Positions 11,485 to 19,683 of a DNA stretch of 42,046 nucleotides are shown here, one piece after another. Location of the stretch: contig NZBC01000169.1 in NCBI GenBank assembly GCA_002687715.1, positions 1-42,046 of the forward strand, read 5' to 3'. The position numbers and the translations under genes are program-made. Each line of letters begins with the position of its first letter. Position 1 is the first letter of the stretch. Under the pieces are notes generated by a model. It saw only the letters and a list, made by a program, of their open reading frames with translations. It was not told the origin of the DNA and ran no database searches. Source of the stretch: Planctomycetota bacterium (GTDB lineage: Bacteria > Planctomycetota > GCA-002687715).

Positions 11485-13325
11485 GCTTCGCTGCACCATC
11501 CATGTTCGCGTGGGCTCTCCTCGGACTCCCTGTCGTCCTCTTCTACATCCTGAAGATCCGGCTACGCCGCGTCCCGGTCTCCACGGTGATGTTCTGGCAG
11601 CGGGTGTTCGAGGAGAAGCGTCCACGGTCGATCTGGCAGCGGCTGCGGCACCTGTGGTCGCTCCTGTTGCAGCTCATCTTCCTCGCGCTCATCGTGGCGG
11701 CGCTGTGCGAGCCGTTCTTCGACTGGGAGGTGCTCGAAGCGCGGCGCATCGTGCTCGTAGTCGACAACTCGGCATCCATGGCCGCGACCGACCTCGACGA
11801 GGGCACGCGCCTCGACCGGGCCCGTGAGCTCGCACTCGAGCAAGTCGCCGGACTGCGCCACCACGACGACATGGCCATCGTGGTCGCCGGCACGCAGGCT
11901 CAGGTCGCGAGCGGCCTCACTGGGCACAAGAAGACCCTCCGCGAAGCGGTGGAGGCCATCGAGCAGACGGACGGCCCGACCCAAGTCGCCGATGCGGTCG
12001 CACTCGCACGCCGGCTGCTCCAGGGCGAGAAGGAGTACGAGATCGTCGTCGTCACCGACGGAGCGTTCGCAACCGCGGGCGCGCTGACGGCCGAGGACGA
12101 CGTCCGCATTGCGCGGGTCGGCACCGATGCCGACAACGTCGGCATCACACAGCTCCAGGTCCGCCGCAGCGCCGTCGATCCCGTCGGGTTCGAGGTGCTG
12201 GCGGAGGTTCGGAACTTCTCGGATGACGAGAAGGAGTTTCGCTTCGAGCTCGATCTCGACGGCGGCGTCGTCGACGTGATCCCGCTGAAGCTCGCGGCGG
12301 GCGGCACGTGGCGCAACGTGTTCAACAAGTCGTCACGGGAAGGTGGCCTGCTCGAGGCCATCATCGATACCGAGGACGCCCTGAAGACGGACAACCGCGC
12401 ATCCGCGCTGCTCCCGAAGACCCCCATGCAGCGCGTACTCCTGGTGACTGAAGGGAACCCGTTCCTGCAACTCGTGTTCGAGGCGAGCCCCCTCGTCGAC
12501 CTCGACGTCGTGGACAAGATGCCCACCGACGGCGCGCAGGGACGCCTGCTCGTGCTGCACAAGAACATCCCCGAGACCCTGCCCAAGGGCCGCATCCTCA
12601 TCGTGGACCCGGTCACGTCGTGCAACCTGTTCAACGTGAAGGACCCGATCGAGGACCCGCTCATCACGGAGCAGGACGACGACTCGCCGCTCATGCAGCA
12701 CGTCCAGCTCACCAATGTCCACATCCCGAAGGCCCGCCTCATCGAACCGAAGGTGAAGCCCGAAGTGCTGGCCGCATCGCTCGACGAGAGTCCGGTGTTC
12801 ATGCGCATCCCACGCACGGACGGTGACGTGCTCGTCCTGAGCGTCGAGCTCGAAGAGGGCGATCTGACATTGCGCACCGCGTTCCCGATCATGGTCTCGA
12901 ACGTGCTCGCCTGGCAAACCGGTGAAGCCGCGAAGCTGCACGAGGCCGCGGTCACGGGCAGCGTCACGGACGTTCCGCTCGGCACGGATGCGAAAGTCGA
13001 CGACGTCGTAGCCGTGGTCACCAGCCCCGACGGCAAGACGCGGAAGAAGCTCGCCCGGGTCGGCCGAGTTCCGGTCGGCCCCCTCCACTGCGTGGGCACC
13101 TGGACCGTTTCACCGCAGGATGAGCCGACCCAGTTGACGCGGCTCGCCGTCAACCTGTCGAACCCGGACGAGTCGGATCTGCGCGCCCGAGAAGACTGTG
13201 TCGACGAAGGGCTCGCCGCAACTGCGGGACTCGGGGGTCAGCCCTCGTGGTGGTACCTGGTGCTGACCGCGATCCTGCTCACGGCAACCGAGTGGTGTCT
13301 CTATCAGCGGAGGGTCGTGGCATGA
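11481..13325 (+). CDS. BatA-like membrane protein with VWA domain
   Basis: A 614-residue protein with the BatA layout. A first membrane segment lies at about residues 8-25, a second at about 58-77, and a VWA domain starts near 89 with the metal-site motif DNSAS at 95-99. A long extracytoplasmic-type region follows, and a last membrane segment lies near 588-607 (WWYLVLTAILLTATEW). The start overlaps the DUF58 stop (ATGA), and the end overlaps the next gene the same way. Bat (aerotolerance) proteins are membrane VWA proteins that work with MoxR and DUF58 partners; the role in stress or envelope function is known only by association. VWA domains bind protein ligands through a divalent metal. Confidence 0.93.
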   Translation: MSFAAPSMFAWALLGLPVVLFYILKIRLRRVPVSTVMFWQRVFEEKRPRSIWQRLRHLWSLLLQLIFLALIVAALCEPFFDWEVLEARRIVLVVDNSASMAATDLDEGTRLDRARELALEQVAGLRHHDDMAIVVAGTQAQVASGLTGHKKTLREAVEAIEQTDGPTQVADAVALARRLLQGEKEYEIVVVTDGAFATAGALTAEDDVRIARVGTDADNVGITQLQVRRSAVDPVGFEVLAEVRNFSDDEKEFRFELDLDGGVVDVIPLKLAAGGTWRNVFNKSSREGGLLEAIIDTEDALKTDNRASALLPKTPMQRVLLVTEGNPFLQLVFEASPLVDLDVVDKMPTDGAQGRLLVLHKNIPETLPKGRILIVDPVTSCNLFNVKDPIEDPLITEQDDDSPLMQHVQLTNVHIPKARLIEPKVKPEVLAASLDESPVFMRIPRTDGDVLVLSVELEEGDLTLRTAFPIMVSNVLAWQTGEAAKLHEAAVTGSVTDVPLGTDAKVDDVVAVVTSPDGKTRKKLARVGRVPVGPLHCVGTWTVSPQDEPTQLTRLAVNLSNPDESDLRAREDCVDEGLAATAGLGGQPSWWYLVLTAILLTATEWCLYQRRVVA

Positions 13326-15856
13326 ACCTCGAGATCACGCAACCGGCGTGGCTCTGGCTACTCGTCGCGTTGCCCCTGCTGTGGTGGTACTTCAAGCGCA
13401 GTCTCGTCGACTTCTCGCTCGCCCAACGCATCGTGTCGCTGGTCGTTCGCGGCGCCGTGTTCGCGCTGCTGGCGCTCGCGCTCGCCAACCTCACTCTGCT
13501 CGAGCCGACGCAGCAGCGCTTCTTCATCTTCGCCGTCGACGCCAGCAAGAGCGTCGGTGACGAAGCCAAGGGCGTCGCCGACCGTTTCGTGGAGGAAGCG
13601 CGTGCCGCCGCTGGCGACGACCGCACGGCCGTGCTCCGATTCGGCAAGGCGCCCGGCACCGTCCGGTCCGACGACGGCAACACCGCCCCGAACCTCGATG
13701 CGGACGGCACCGACATCGCGTCCGCGCTCGAGGTCGCCGCGGCGGCAATCCCACCGTTCTACGTTCCCCACATCGTCCTGATCTCAGACGGCAACGAGAC
13801 CCACGGCGACGCCGTCGCGACCGCCATGGGACTCGACAGCATCCCCGTCTCGACGGTCCCTCTGCCTGCCCGCTTGGACCCGGAGGTCCAGGTGTCGTCT
13901 GTCACCGCGCCGGCCCAAGTCCGCGAGGGCGAGCCGTTCAACGTCGACGTGGTGATCGACTCGAACCACGACGACGAGGGGTTGGTCGAGGTCTTCCGCG
14001 GCGCCCACAAGATCCTCTCCGAGAAACGCAAGCTGAAGCCGGGCGAGAACCGCCTCGTCTTCCAGCAGTCGGTCACCGGTGAGCGAACCGCGAAGTTCAC
14101 GGTCCGGATCAGCGGCTGCAAGGACACGCTGCTCGACAACAACACCGAGTCGGGGATCGTGTTCGCCGAGGGCAAGCCGCGCGTATTGCTCATCGAAAGC
14201 GAGCCGCGGCGCGCACGCCACCTGCAGTGGGCGCTGAAGGAGGAGGACATCATCGTCGACGTCCGGCCTCCCCAGGGGCTGCCGGACTCGCTGACCGACC
14301 TCCAGAACTACGAGCTGGTCGCGCTCTCCAACGTCCCCGCGACGGCGCTGCGCACGCGCCAGATGGAGATGCTGCGGACCTACGTCCAGGACCTGGGTGG
14401 CGGGTTTCTCATGATCGGCGGCGATCAGTCGTTCGGACTGGGCGGCTACTACAAGACGGTGATCGAAGAGATCCTGCCCGTCCGCTCCGACTTCGAGAAG
14501 GAGAAGGAGAAGCCGAGCCTGGCGATGGTGCTCGTCATCGACAAGTCGGGCTCGATGGGGGGCATGAAGATCGAGCTCGCGAAGGACGCGGCCAAGTCCG
14601 CTGTCGAGCTGCTCGGTCGTCGCGACCGCATCGGCGTCGTCGCGTTCGACGGGAGCCCGTACTGGGTCAGCGAGGTCCAGACGCTCGCGTCGCGCGCGAC
14701 GGTCATGGACAGCATCAACGGCATCCAGGCCGGCGGCGGCACGGCGATGTACCCCGCGATGGAGGCGGCGTACACAGCGCTGGAGGGGATCTCGGCCAAG
14801 CTCAAGCACGTCATCATCCTCACGGACGGCCGCAGCTCGCCCGGCGATTTCGTGGGCATCACCCAGAGCATGAGCGCAGGACGCATGACCGTGTCCACGG
14901 TCGCACTCGGTCAGGGCGCCGACCGTCAGCTGCTGGAGCAGATCGCGAACGAGGGCGGCGGACGTCACTACTTCACGGATGACCCGTCGTCGGTGCCGCA
15001 GATCTTCGCGAAGGAGACGATGACAGCGAGTCGTTCTGCCGTGAAGGAACAACCGTTCCTGCCCATCGTCACGCGCCCGACGCAGGCCATGCAGGCCGTC
15101 GACCTCGAGAGCGCGCCGTTCCTGCTCGGGTACGTCGTGACGCGGCCGAAGCCGACCGCGGAGATCATCCTCGCGACGGAGTCGGGCGATCCGTTGCTCG
15201 CGTGGTGGCGGTACGGCCTGGGCATGGCGGTCGCGTTCACATCGGACGCGAAGAACCGCTGGGCCGCCGAGTGGGTGTCATGGCCGCAGTTCTCGCGCTT
15301 CTGGGCGCAGGTCATCCGCCATTGCATGCGCAAAGGCGAGGCCCGCGGGGTCCGGGTGACCGTCGATCGCAAGGGCGATCGCGCGACGATCAAGGTCGAC
15401 GCCATCACCCCGAACGGCCGCTACCTGAACGACGCGGTCGCCGAGCTGACCGTCATCGGCCCGGACCTCGAACGCACGCAGCTCACCATGGTCCAGACCG
15501 CACCGGGACGCTACGAAGCGACGTTCGATACCAAGGCGCCGGGCGCCTACCACCTCGAGACGAAGCAGGGCCGGGACGGAAAGGTCCTCCAGCGGCAATC
15601 TCGGGGCCTGATCGTGGGTTATCCGGATGAGCTCCGGCTCCGTCCGGTGGACCGGAAGCTCCTCCAGGATGTAGCCAGCGTTTCTGGCGGCCATTTTGAC
15701 CCGCAGACGGGGGATCTCTTCGGCTCCTCGGGCCGAGAAGTGGATCGGGCGACCCCGCTCTGGCCGTGGCTGTTGACGGCAGCGCTGTGTCTTTTCGTGG
15801 TGGATGTGGGTCTGAGACGCCTGGATCTGTTCCCGGGTGGCCGTCGAACCCGATAG
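13322..15856 (+). CDS. Membrane protein with two VWA domains around a glutamine-amidotransferase-like domain
   Basis: An 844-residue protein started at 13322, which overlaps the preceding stop (ATGA). Membrane segments lie near residues 8-23 and 37-57. A first VWA domain has DASKS at 73-77. A class-I glutamine-amidotransferase-like region (~285-387, from KPRVLLIE to the LGGGFLMIGGDQSFGLGG loop) lacks an obvious catalytic cysteine at the expected turn. A second VWA domain has a complete metal site, DKSGS, at 407-411 and TDGRSS downstream. A beta-rich region follows, and a final membrane segment lies near 816-835. Proteins of this layout occur beside MoxR/DUF58 genes in planctomycetes and relatives. 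They are probably envelope partners of the MoxR ATPase; the amidotransferase-like part may be a binding domain. Confidence 0.92.
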   Translation: MNLEITQPAWLWLLVALPLLWWYFKRSLVDFSLAQRIVSLVVRGAVFALLALALANLTLLEPTQQRFFIFAVDASKSVGDEAKGVADRFVEEARAAAGDDRTAVLRFGKAPGTVRSDDGNTAPNLDADGTDIASALEVAAAAIPPFYVPHIVLISDGNETHGDAVATAMGLDSIPVSTVPLPARLDPEVQVSSVTAPAQVREGEPFNVDVVIDSNHDDEGLVEVFRGAHKILSEKRKLKPGENRLVFQQSVTGERTAKFTVRISGCKDTLLDNNTESGIVFAEGKPRVLLIESEPRRARHLQWALKEEDIIVDVRPPQGLPDSLTDLQNYELVALSNVPATALRTRQMEMLRTYVQDLGGGFLMIGGDQSFGLGGYYKTVIEEILPVRSDFEKEKEKPSLAMVLVIDKSGSMGGMKIELAKDAAKSAVELLGRRDRIGVVAFDGSPYWVSEVQTLASRATVMDSINGIQAGGGTAMYPAMEAAYTALEGISAKLKHVIILTDGRSSPGDFVGITQSMSAGRMTVSTVALGQGADRQLLEQIANEGGGRHYFTDDPSSVPQIFAKETMTASRSAVKEQPFLPIVTRPTQAMQAVDLESAPFLLGYVVTRPKPTAEIILATESGDPLLAWWRYGLGMAVAFTSDAKNRWAAEWVSWPQFSRFWAQVIRHCMRKGEARGVRVTVDRKGDRATIKVDAITPNGRYLNDAVAELTVIGPDLERTQLTMVQTAPGRYEATFDTKAPGAYHLETKQGRDGKVLQRQSRGLIVGYPDELRLRPVDRKLLQDVASVSGGHFDPQTGDLFGSSGREVDRATPLWPWLLTAALCLFVVDVGLRRLDLFPGGRRTR

Positions 15857-15899
15857 ACTCAAAGGACTTCGAGAGCGGGATAGCCCAGGAGGCAGACTC

Positions 15900-17468
15900 A
15901 TGCAGGACCTTCTCAAGCACCTGAACCCCGTCCAGCGCCGGCAGCAGATCGGCTCGGCAGTGCGCTCCCTGCTCTGGGGAACACTGGCGGCCTCCGTGGT
16001 CGTGGTCGTCCTCGCCTTGCTCTCACTCCTCGGCGCCATCTCCATCGGCACCGGCACCGCCGCGATGCTGATCGCCGGGGGCTCGATCCTCGGCGGCATC
16101 GCTGCGCTCCTCCGGCCGGGCGGACTTGACGCTGCCGCGCGCGCCGTCGACGACGCCTACCACCTGAAGGACCGCACGGTCTCCGCGCTGGAGTTCGTCC
16201 GTCAGCGTGAAGGGCAGCCGCTCGCGGCGCTGCAGATCGCCGACGCGACGCGTCACCTCGCAGACACCGATCCGCGTCGCGCCGTTCCCGCGCGCGTCCC
16301 GAGGCTCCTCGGTCCCACGCTCGGCGCGGTCGTCGTTGCGCTGCTGCTCACGCTGCTGCCGGGCGGTGACGGCTCCGGCGATGCGTCGCCGTTCGCCGCT
16401 GACCAGCCCGCCGCCAGGGAAGTCCTCGAACAGGTCGAGATCATCGAAGAGCGCCTCGATGCGCTCGAAGAGGAGCTCGAGGACGAGATCGAGACGGACC
16501 CCGAACTGCAGGAGCTCATGAAGGAACTCGAGGCCAAGCTCGAGGAACTCAAGCAGCCGAACATCGACGTCCGCCAGGGACTCGCGAAGCTCTCCGAGAT
16601 GCAGGCGATGCTCGCCAAGCAGATGGCGAAGTTCAACGTCGACGGCGACCTCAAGAAGATCTCCAAGATCGGCAAGGCGCTGAAGGAAGCGACGGCGTTC
16701 AAGAAGGCCGGCAAGGCCATGGAGGCGCAGGACCTCGACAAGGCCATCAGCGAGCTCGAGAAGTTCGACGGCAAGAACCTCAACGCCAAGGAGGCGCGGT
16801 CACTCGCGCAGCGCCTGAAGGACGCACGCGCGAGCATGGCGAAGATGGCGGGTGCGAAGAACGCGAAGCTGTCCAAGAACGCCAAGATGTCCAAGCTCAC
16901 CGGCGAGGAATCCGAGGGCGAGCCCAGCGACGAGATCATGGACGCACTCGACGAGTTGATCGACGAGCTTGGCGAATGCGAAGGTGAATGCGAAGGCGTG
17001 TGCGACGCGGTCGCCAAGCTCTGCAAGGGCCTCAAGGGTTGCAAGGGCAAGTGCAAAGCCGCCAAGGGTCTGGGCGCCTGCAAGGGTGCCCTCGGCGCGT
17101 GCAAGGGCGGCATGTGCCAAGGCAAGAAGAACGGTGGCCCCAAGGGCCAGCGCAAACAACGCTCCGACAGCCCGAAGCTCACCTGGGGTCGCTCGAGTAG
17201 CGGCAACTACGACGACGAGCGCACCAAGATCGACGGCAAGCGCAAACGCGAGCGCATCACCGGAAAGAAGGGCTCCGGCCCCTCACAGAAGGAAACGACC
17301 TCCTCTCCCGAAGGTGAGGAGCAGGCGCGGCGCGAGTATCAGAAGCGCTACAAGCAGTACAAGAAGATGTCCGACGCCGTCCTCGAAAGCGAGGCCATCC
17401 CGCTCGGCCACCGTCAGACGATCCGGCGCTACTTCGAGATGATCCGCCCGGCCAAGGAAGACAAGTAG
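15900..17468 (+). CDS. Membrane/coiled-coil protein with nine-cysteine cluster
   Basis: A 522-residue protein started at 15900, where AGGAGG lies 7 bases upstream. Hydrophobic segments lie near residues 26-46, 50-71 and 138-155. Between them a conserved-looking segment reads AARAVDDAYHLKDRTVSALE. A strongly charged Glu/Lys coiled-coil-like region spans ~173-320. Nine cysteines, the only ones in the protein, sit between residues 360 and 406 in a Gly/Lys/Cys-rich stretch (CEGECEGVC, then repeated GACKG). The C-terminus is basic and ends with a helix containing IRRYFEMIRP. It is the last gene of the MoxR/Bat cluster and is followed by a terminator. I do not recognise a named family for the full protein. 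The cluster could bind metal or form disulfides; this is inference. Confidence 0.88.
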   Translation: MQDLLKHLNPVQRRQQIGSAVRSLLWGTLAASVVVVVLALLSLLGAISIGTGTAAMLIAGGSILGGIAALLRPGGLDAAARAVDDAYHLKDRTVSALEFVRQREGQPLAALQIADATRHLADTDPRRAVPARVPRLLGPTLGAVVVALLLTLLPGGDGSGDASPFAADQPAAREVLEQVEIIEERLDALEEELEDEIETDPELQELMKELEAKLEELKQPNIDVRQGLAKLSEMQAMLAKQMAKFNVDGDLKKISKIGKALKEATAFKKAGKAMEAQDLDKAISELEKFDGKNLNAKEARSLAQRLKDARASMAKMAGAKNAKLSKNAKMSKLTGEESEGEPSDEIMDALDELIDELGECEGECEGVCDAVAKLCKGLKGCKGKCKAAKGLGACKGALGACKGGMCQGKKNGGPKGQRKQRSDSPKLTWGRSSSGNYDDERTKIDGKRKRERITGKKGSGPSQKETTSSPEGEEQARREYQKRYKQYKKMSDAVLESEAIPLGHRQTIRRYFEMIRPAKEDK

Positions 17469-17498
17469 CCGATCTCGCCGTTGCCGGCGAGCCAAAGC

Positions 17499-17525
17499 CC
17501 TCGGGATCCTCCCGGGGTTTTTTTT
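17499..17525 (+). terminator. Intrinsic terminator of the MoxR/Bat cluster
   Basis: An 8-pair stem (CCTCGGGA with TCCCGGGG, one G-U pair) with a 3-base loop is followed directly by eight T residues. It lies 30 bases after the stop of the cysteine-cluster gene, so it most likely ends the moxR transcript. Confidence 0.85.
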
Positions 17526-17632
17526 GTTGTTCTCGCCACTCTCCTGACACCACGCTGGCCAGAGTGGCCGGGTGACCGTCTCCCCCGCCGGTTAGCATTC
17601 CGGTCCCGATTTCGGGACTTCAGGAGACTGTC

Positions 17633-18265
17633 ATGAAAACCACGTTCGGTCAGAAACTGCTCGCCTCCCCCTTCGTCGGCGCCCTCGTGGGCACCCTCGT
17701 GCTCGGGACCCTCATCGTCGTCCCCGGCGCGTCTGCTCCCGCAGAATCGTCGCCCACCCTCGACGCTCCCCAGGAGGTGCCCGAGCCCGGCAAGGAGCAC
17801 AAGATGATCGCCAGCCGCGCCGGCACCTGGAACGTCGTCGCCAAGATGAAGCTGATGCCCGGCATGGACTGGATGTCCTTCGACGGCAAGGACATCGTCA
17901 CCACGGGCGCAGGTGGGTTCTGGATCTTCAGCACGTTCACCTGCGAGTTCATGGGCATGCCCTTCGAAGGCCGCCAGACCATGGGCTATGACCAGCGCAA
18001 GAAGAAGTACGTCTCCACCTGGGTCAGCTCCATGGGCTCCGCGATGGAATCCTCCGAAGGCACCTATGACGCCGAAAAGAAGGTCCTCAACTTCACGGGC
18101 AAGTCCTTCGACCCGACGAGCAACAAGGAGATCATCTCCCGCACCGAGGTCCAGTTCATGGGCGGCGACAAGTCCGTCATGAAGGGCTTCCGCCCCGACG
18201 CCGACGGCAAGGAATTCCAGAACATGGAATTCGTCTACACCCGCGCGAAGAAGAAGGGGAACTAG
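17633..18265 (+). CDS. Secreted DUF1579 family protein
   Basis: A 210-residue protein. AGGAG lies 7 bases before the ATG. The first ~40 residues contain a hydrophobic segment (FVGALVGTLVLGTLIVV), which is a signal peptide or anchor. The rest is a DUF1579-type beta-barrel domain. Typical elements are GTWNVVAKMKL near the start of the domain, then FEGRQTMGYDQRKKKYVSTW, and the strand FTGKSFDP. DUF1579 proteins are small secreted proteins of unknown function that are common in planctomycetes. It lies after the terminator of the MoxR cluster, so it probably has its own promoter in the 160 bases before it. Confidence 0.9.
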   Translation: MKTTFGQKLLASPFVGALVGTLVLGTLIVVPGASAPAESSPTLDAPQEVPEPGKEHKMIASRAGTWNVVAKMKLMPGMDWMSFDGKDIVTTGAGGFWIFSTFTCEFMGMPFEGRQTMGYDQRKKKYVSTWVSSMGSAMESSEGTYDAEKKVLNFTGKSFDPTSNKEIISRTEVQFMGGDKSVMKGFRPDADGKEFQNMEFVYTRAKKKGN

Positions 18266-18313
18266 CGCTCACCGGGGCGCCGCCCTCGGGAGCAGCGGAC
18301 CACTCCGCAAAGG

Positions 18314-18339
18314 GAGCGCGCACCGACCGGCGCGCGCTC
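18314..18339. terminator. Hairpin between convergent genes
   Basis: GAGCGCGC and GCGCGCTC pair over 8 bases with a 10-base loop, in the 82-base gap between two converging genes. There is no T tract, so it would be a weak or factor-aided bidirectional terminator at best. Confidence 0.4.
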
Positions 18340-18347
18340 GCGACGAA

Positions 18348-19598
18348 CTACTGCTGCGAGATGTTGGTCGCCTGCGAGAACGCCAACGACGACACCGTCG
18401 TTGGGTCGATGACCACCATCTGCATCGCCCACGTCGCCGGTCCCGGGAAATTCAGCGGGACCGAGAGGTTGGCGAACGGCGGGCTGTTGGCGAGCAGGTT
18501 GAACACCGTCACGAATGACGGGTCGGCGATGTCGATGTTGAGGAGCTGGCCACCGCCCGTGGTGAGCGCACCGCCTCCGGCCGGCACCGCCGGGGCAATC
18601 GTGAGAGCCACGTCCCACGGGTTGCCGATTCCGGTGATGCTGGTCGCGTTCGCAGTCCCCGCCTGTCCGACCGCCAACGTCACCGCCGCGGGAGCGCAGA
18701 ACGCACCGATCGCGCCGTCGATGTCGAGCGCGGCGCCCGGGGTGTTGAGTTGGTAGTCCTGCGGCGTCGGCCCCGGCGCGGGGCAGCTACCGACGGAGTT
18801 GACGCAGACGTTGTCGAATGCGAGCGTGTTGCCCGGCGTACTGCTGGAACCCGCGAAGAAACGGAAGCCGGCCGGGGGCGGGAATCCGCCCGCAGCACCG
18901 CCCTCGAGGTACCAGTTGGCGCCGGCCAGGGACTGGCTGGCGACCACGCCGGTGCTGAGGTTCGTGAGCCGGACGTCGGTGATGGCGTTCGTGGCGATGT
19001 CGATGTCCGTCTCCCACCGATACCACGTGTTCACGTCCAAGCCTTGGAACCCGGGGTTGGGAACGGGGGCGAGCGTCTGCACACCGGCCGTGTCGTAGTA
19101 GACGTAGTCTGCGGTCCAGTTCGTCGCCGTGGCGACATCGGCCCAACGCGCGAGCGCGATGAACGTCGCCGCACCGGGGAACGGCTGCGCCGAAAAGCTG
19201 CCGAGGTTCTGCGCCGCGGGGAGAGCACCCGTGTACGACGCGCAGATGTCGAACGCGCAGGTCACCGCGCCGCCCGGGTACGTGATGTCGAGCTGCGAAC
19301 GCGCGAAGGTGCTCCCCGCGGGGCCGGTCGCCGCGACGAACTGGCATCCGCCCGTGGGGTTCTGCGGAATGCCCAGCGCGTTACCTGAGTAGGTGTAGGC
19401 ATTGAAGTCCGAGCTCGTCGTGCCCGCGGGGATGTAGTACCCCTGCGGGCCGGTCTGCGTAGTGGCGCCCTGACCGGTGAGGATCGTACCGGCGCCGGAC
19501 GCGGTGACGGCTTCGAAAGCCGTTGCGTACTGCGCACAGACGGGCGCAGCGAGAACGACCGCACATGCGACCGCCCAAACCAAATGGGAACGGGTCAT
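18348..19598 (-). CDS. Secreted beta-rich protein of unknown function
   Basis: A 416-residue protein started at 19598, where AGGAGG lies 6 bases upstream. A signal peptide occupies residues 1-23 (to PVCAQ). The mature part is poor in Lys and rich in Gly, Ala, Thr and aromatic residues. The first ~280 residues look like a jelly-roll or concanavalin-like sandwich (TWYRWETDIDI, NTLAFDNVCVNSVG). A proline-rich joint (CPAPGPTP) leads to a C-terminal domain of ~130 residues that ends in MQMVVIDPTTVSSLAFSQAT. From memory, this ending resembles a tail seen on several secreted planctomycete proteins. It may be a surface or sorting domain; I cannot confirm that here. No catalytic motif was seen. Confidence 0.82.
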   Translation of the reverse strand: MTRSHLVWAVACAVVLAAPVCAQYATAFEAVTASGAGTILTGQGATTQTGPQGYYIPAGTTSSDFNAYTYSGNALGIPQNPTGGCQFVAATGPAGSTFARSQLDITYPGGAVTCAFDICASYTGALPAAQNLGSFSAQPFPGAATFIALARWADVATATNWTADYVYYDTAGVQTLAPVPNPGFQGLDVNTWYRWETDIDIATNAITDVRLTNLSTGVVASQSLAGANWYLEGGAAGGFPPPAGFRFFAGSSSTPGNTLAFDNVCVNSVGSCPAPGPTPQDYQLNTPGAALDIDGAIGAFCAPAAVTLAVGQAGTANATSITGIGNPWDVALTIAPAVPAGGGALTTGGGQLLNIDIADPSFVTVFNLLANSPPFANLSVPLNFPGPATWAMQMVVIDPTTVSSLAFSQATNISQQ

Positions 19599-19647
19599 TC
19601 CAGACCTCCTGCAGTGGTTGGATAAGAGAACAGCAAGTGCAATTGGA

Positions 19648-19668
19648 GACCCGAACTTGGGTCGGGTC
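19648..19668 (-). terminator. Possible terminator hairpin after the PDZ hydrolase gene
   Basis: GACCCGA and TCGGGTC form a 7-pair stem with a 7-base loop between the stop of the hydrolase gene and the next minus-strand start. No T tract follows on the minus strand, so support is modest. Confidence 0.35.
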
Positions 19669-19683
19669 AATGAAAACCCGTGA

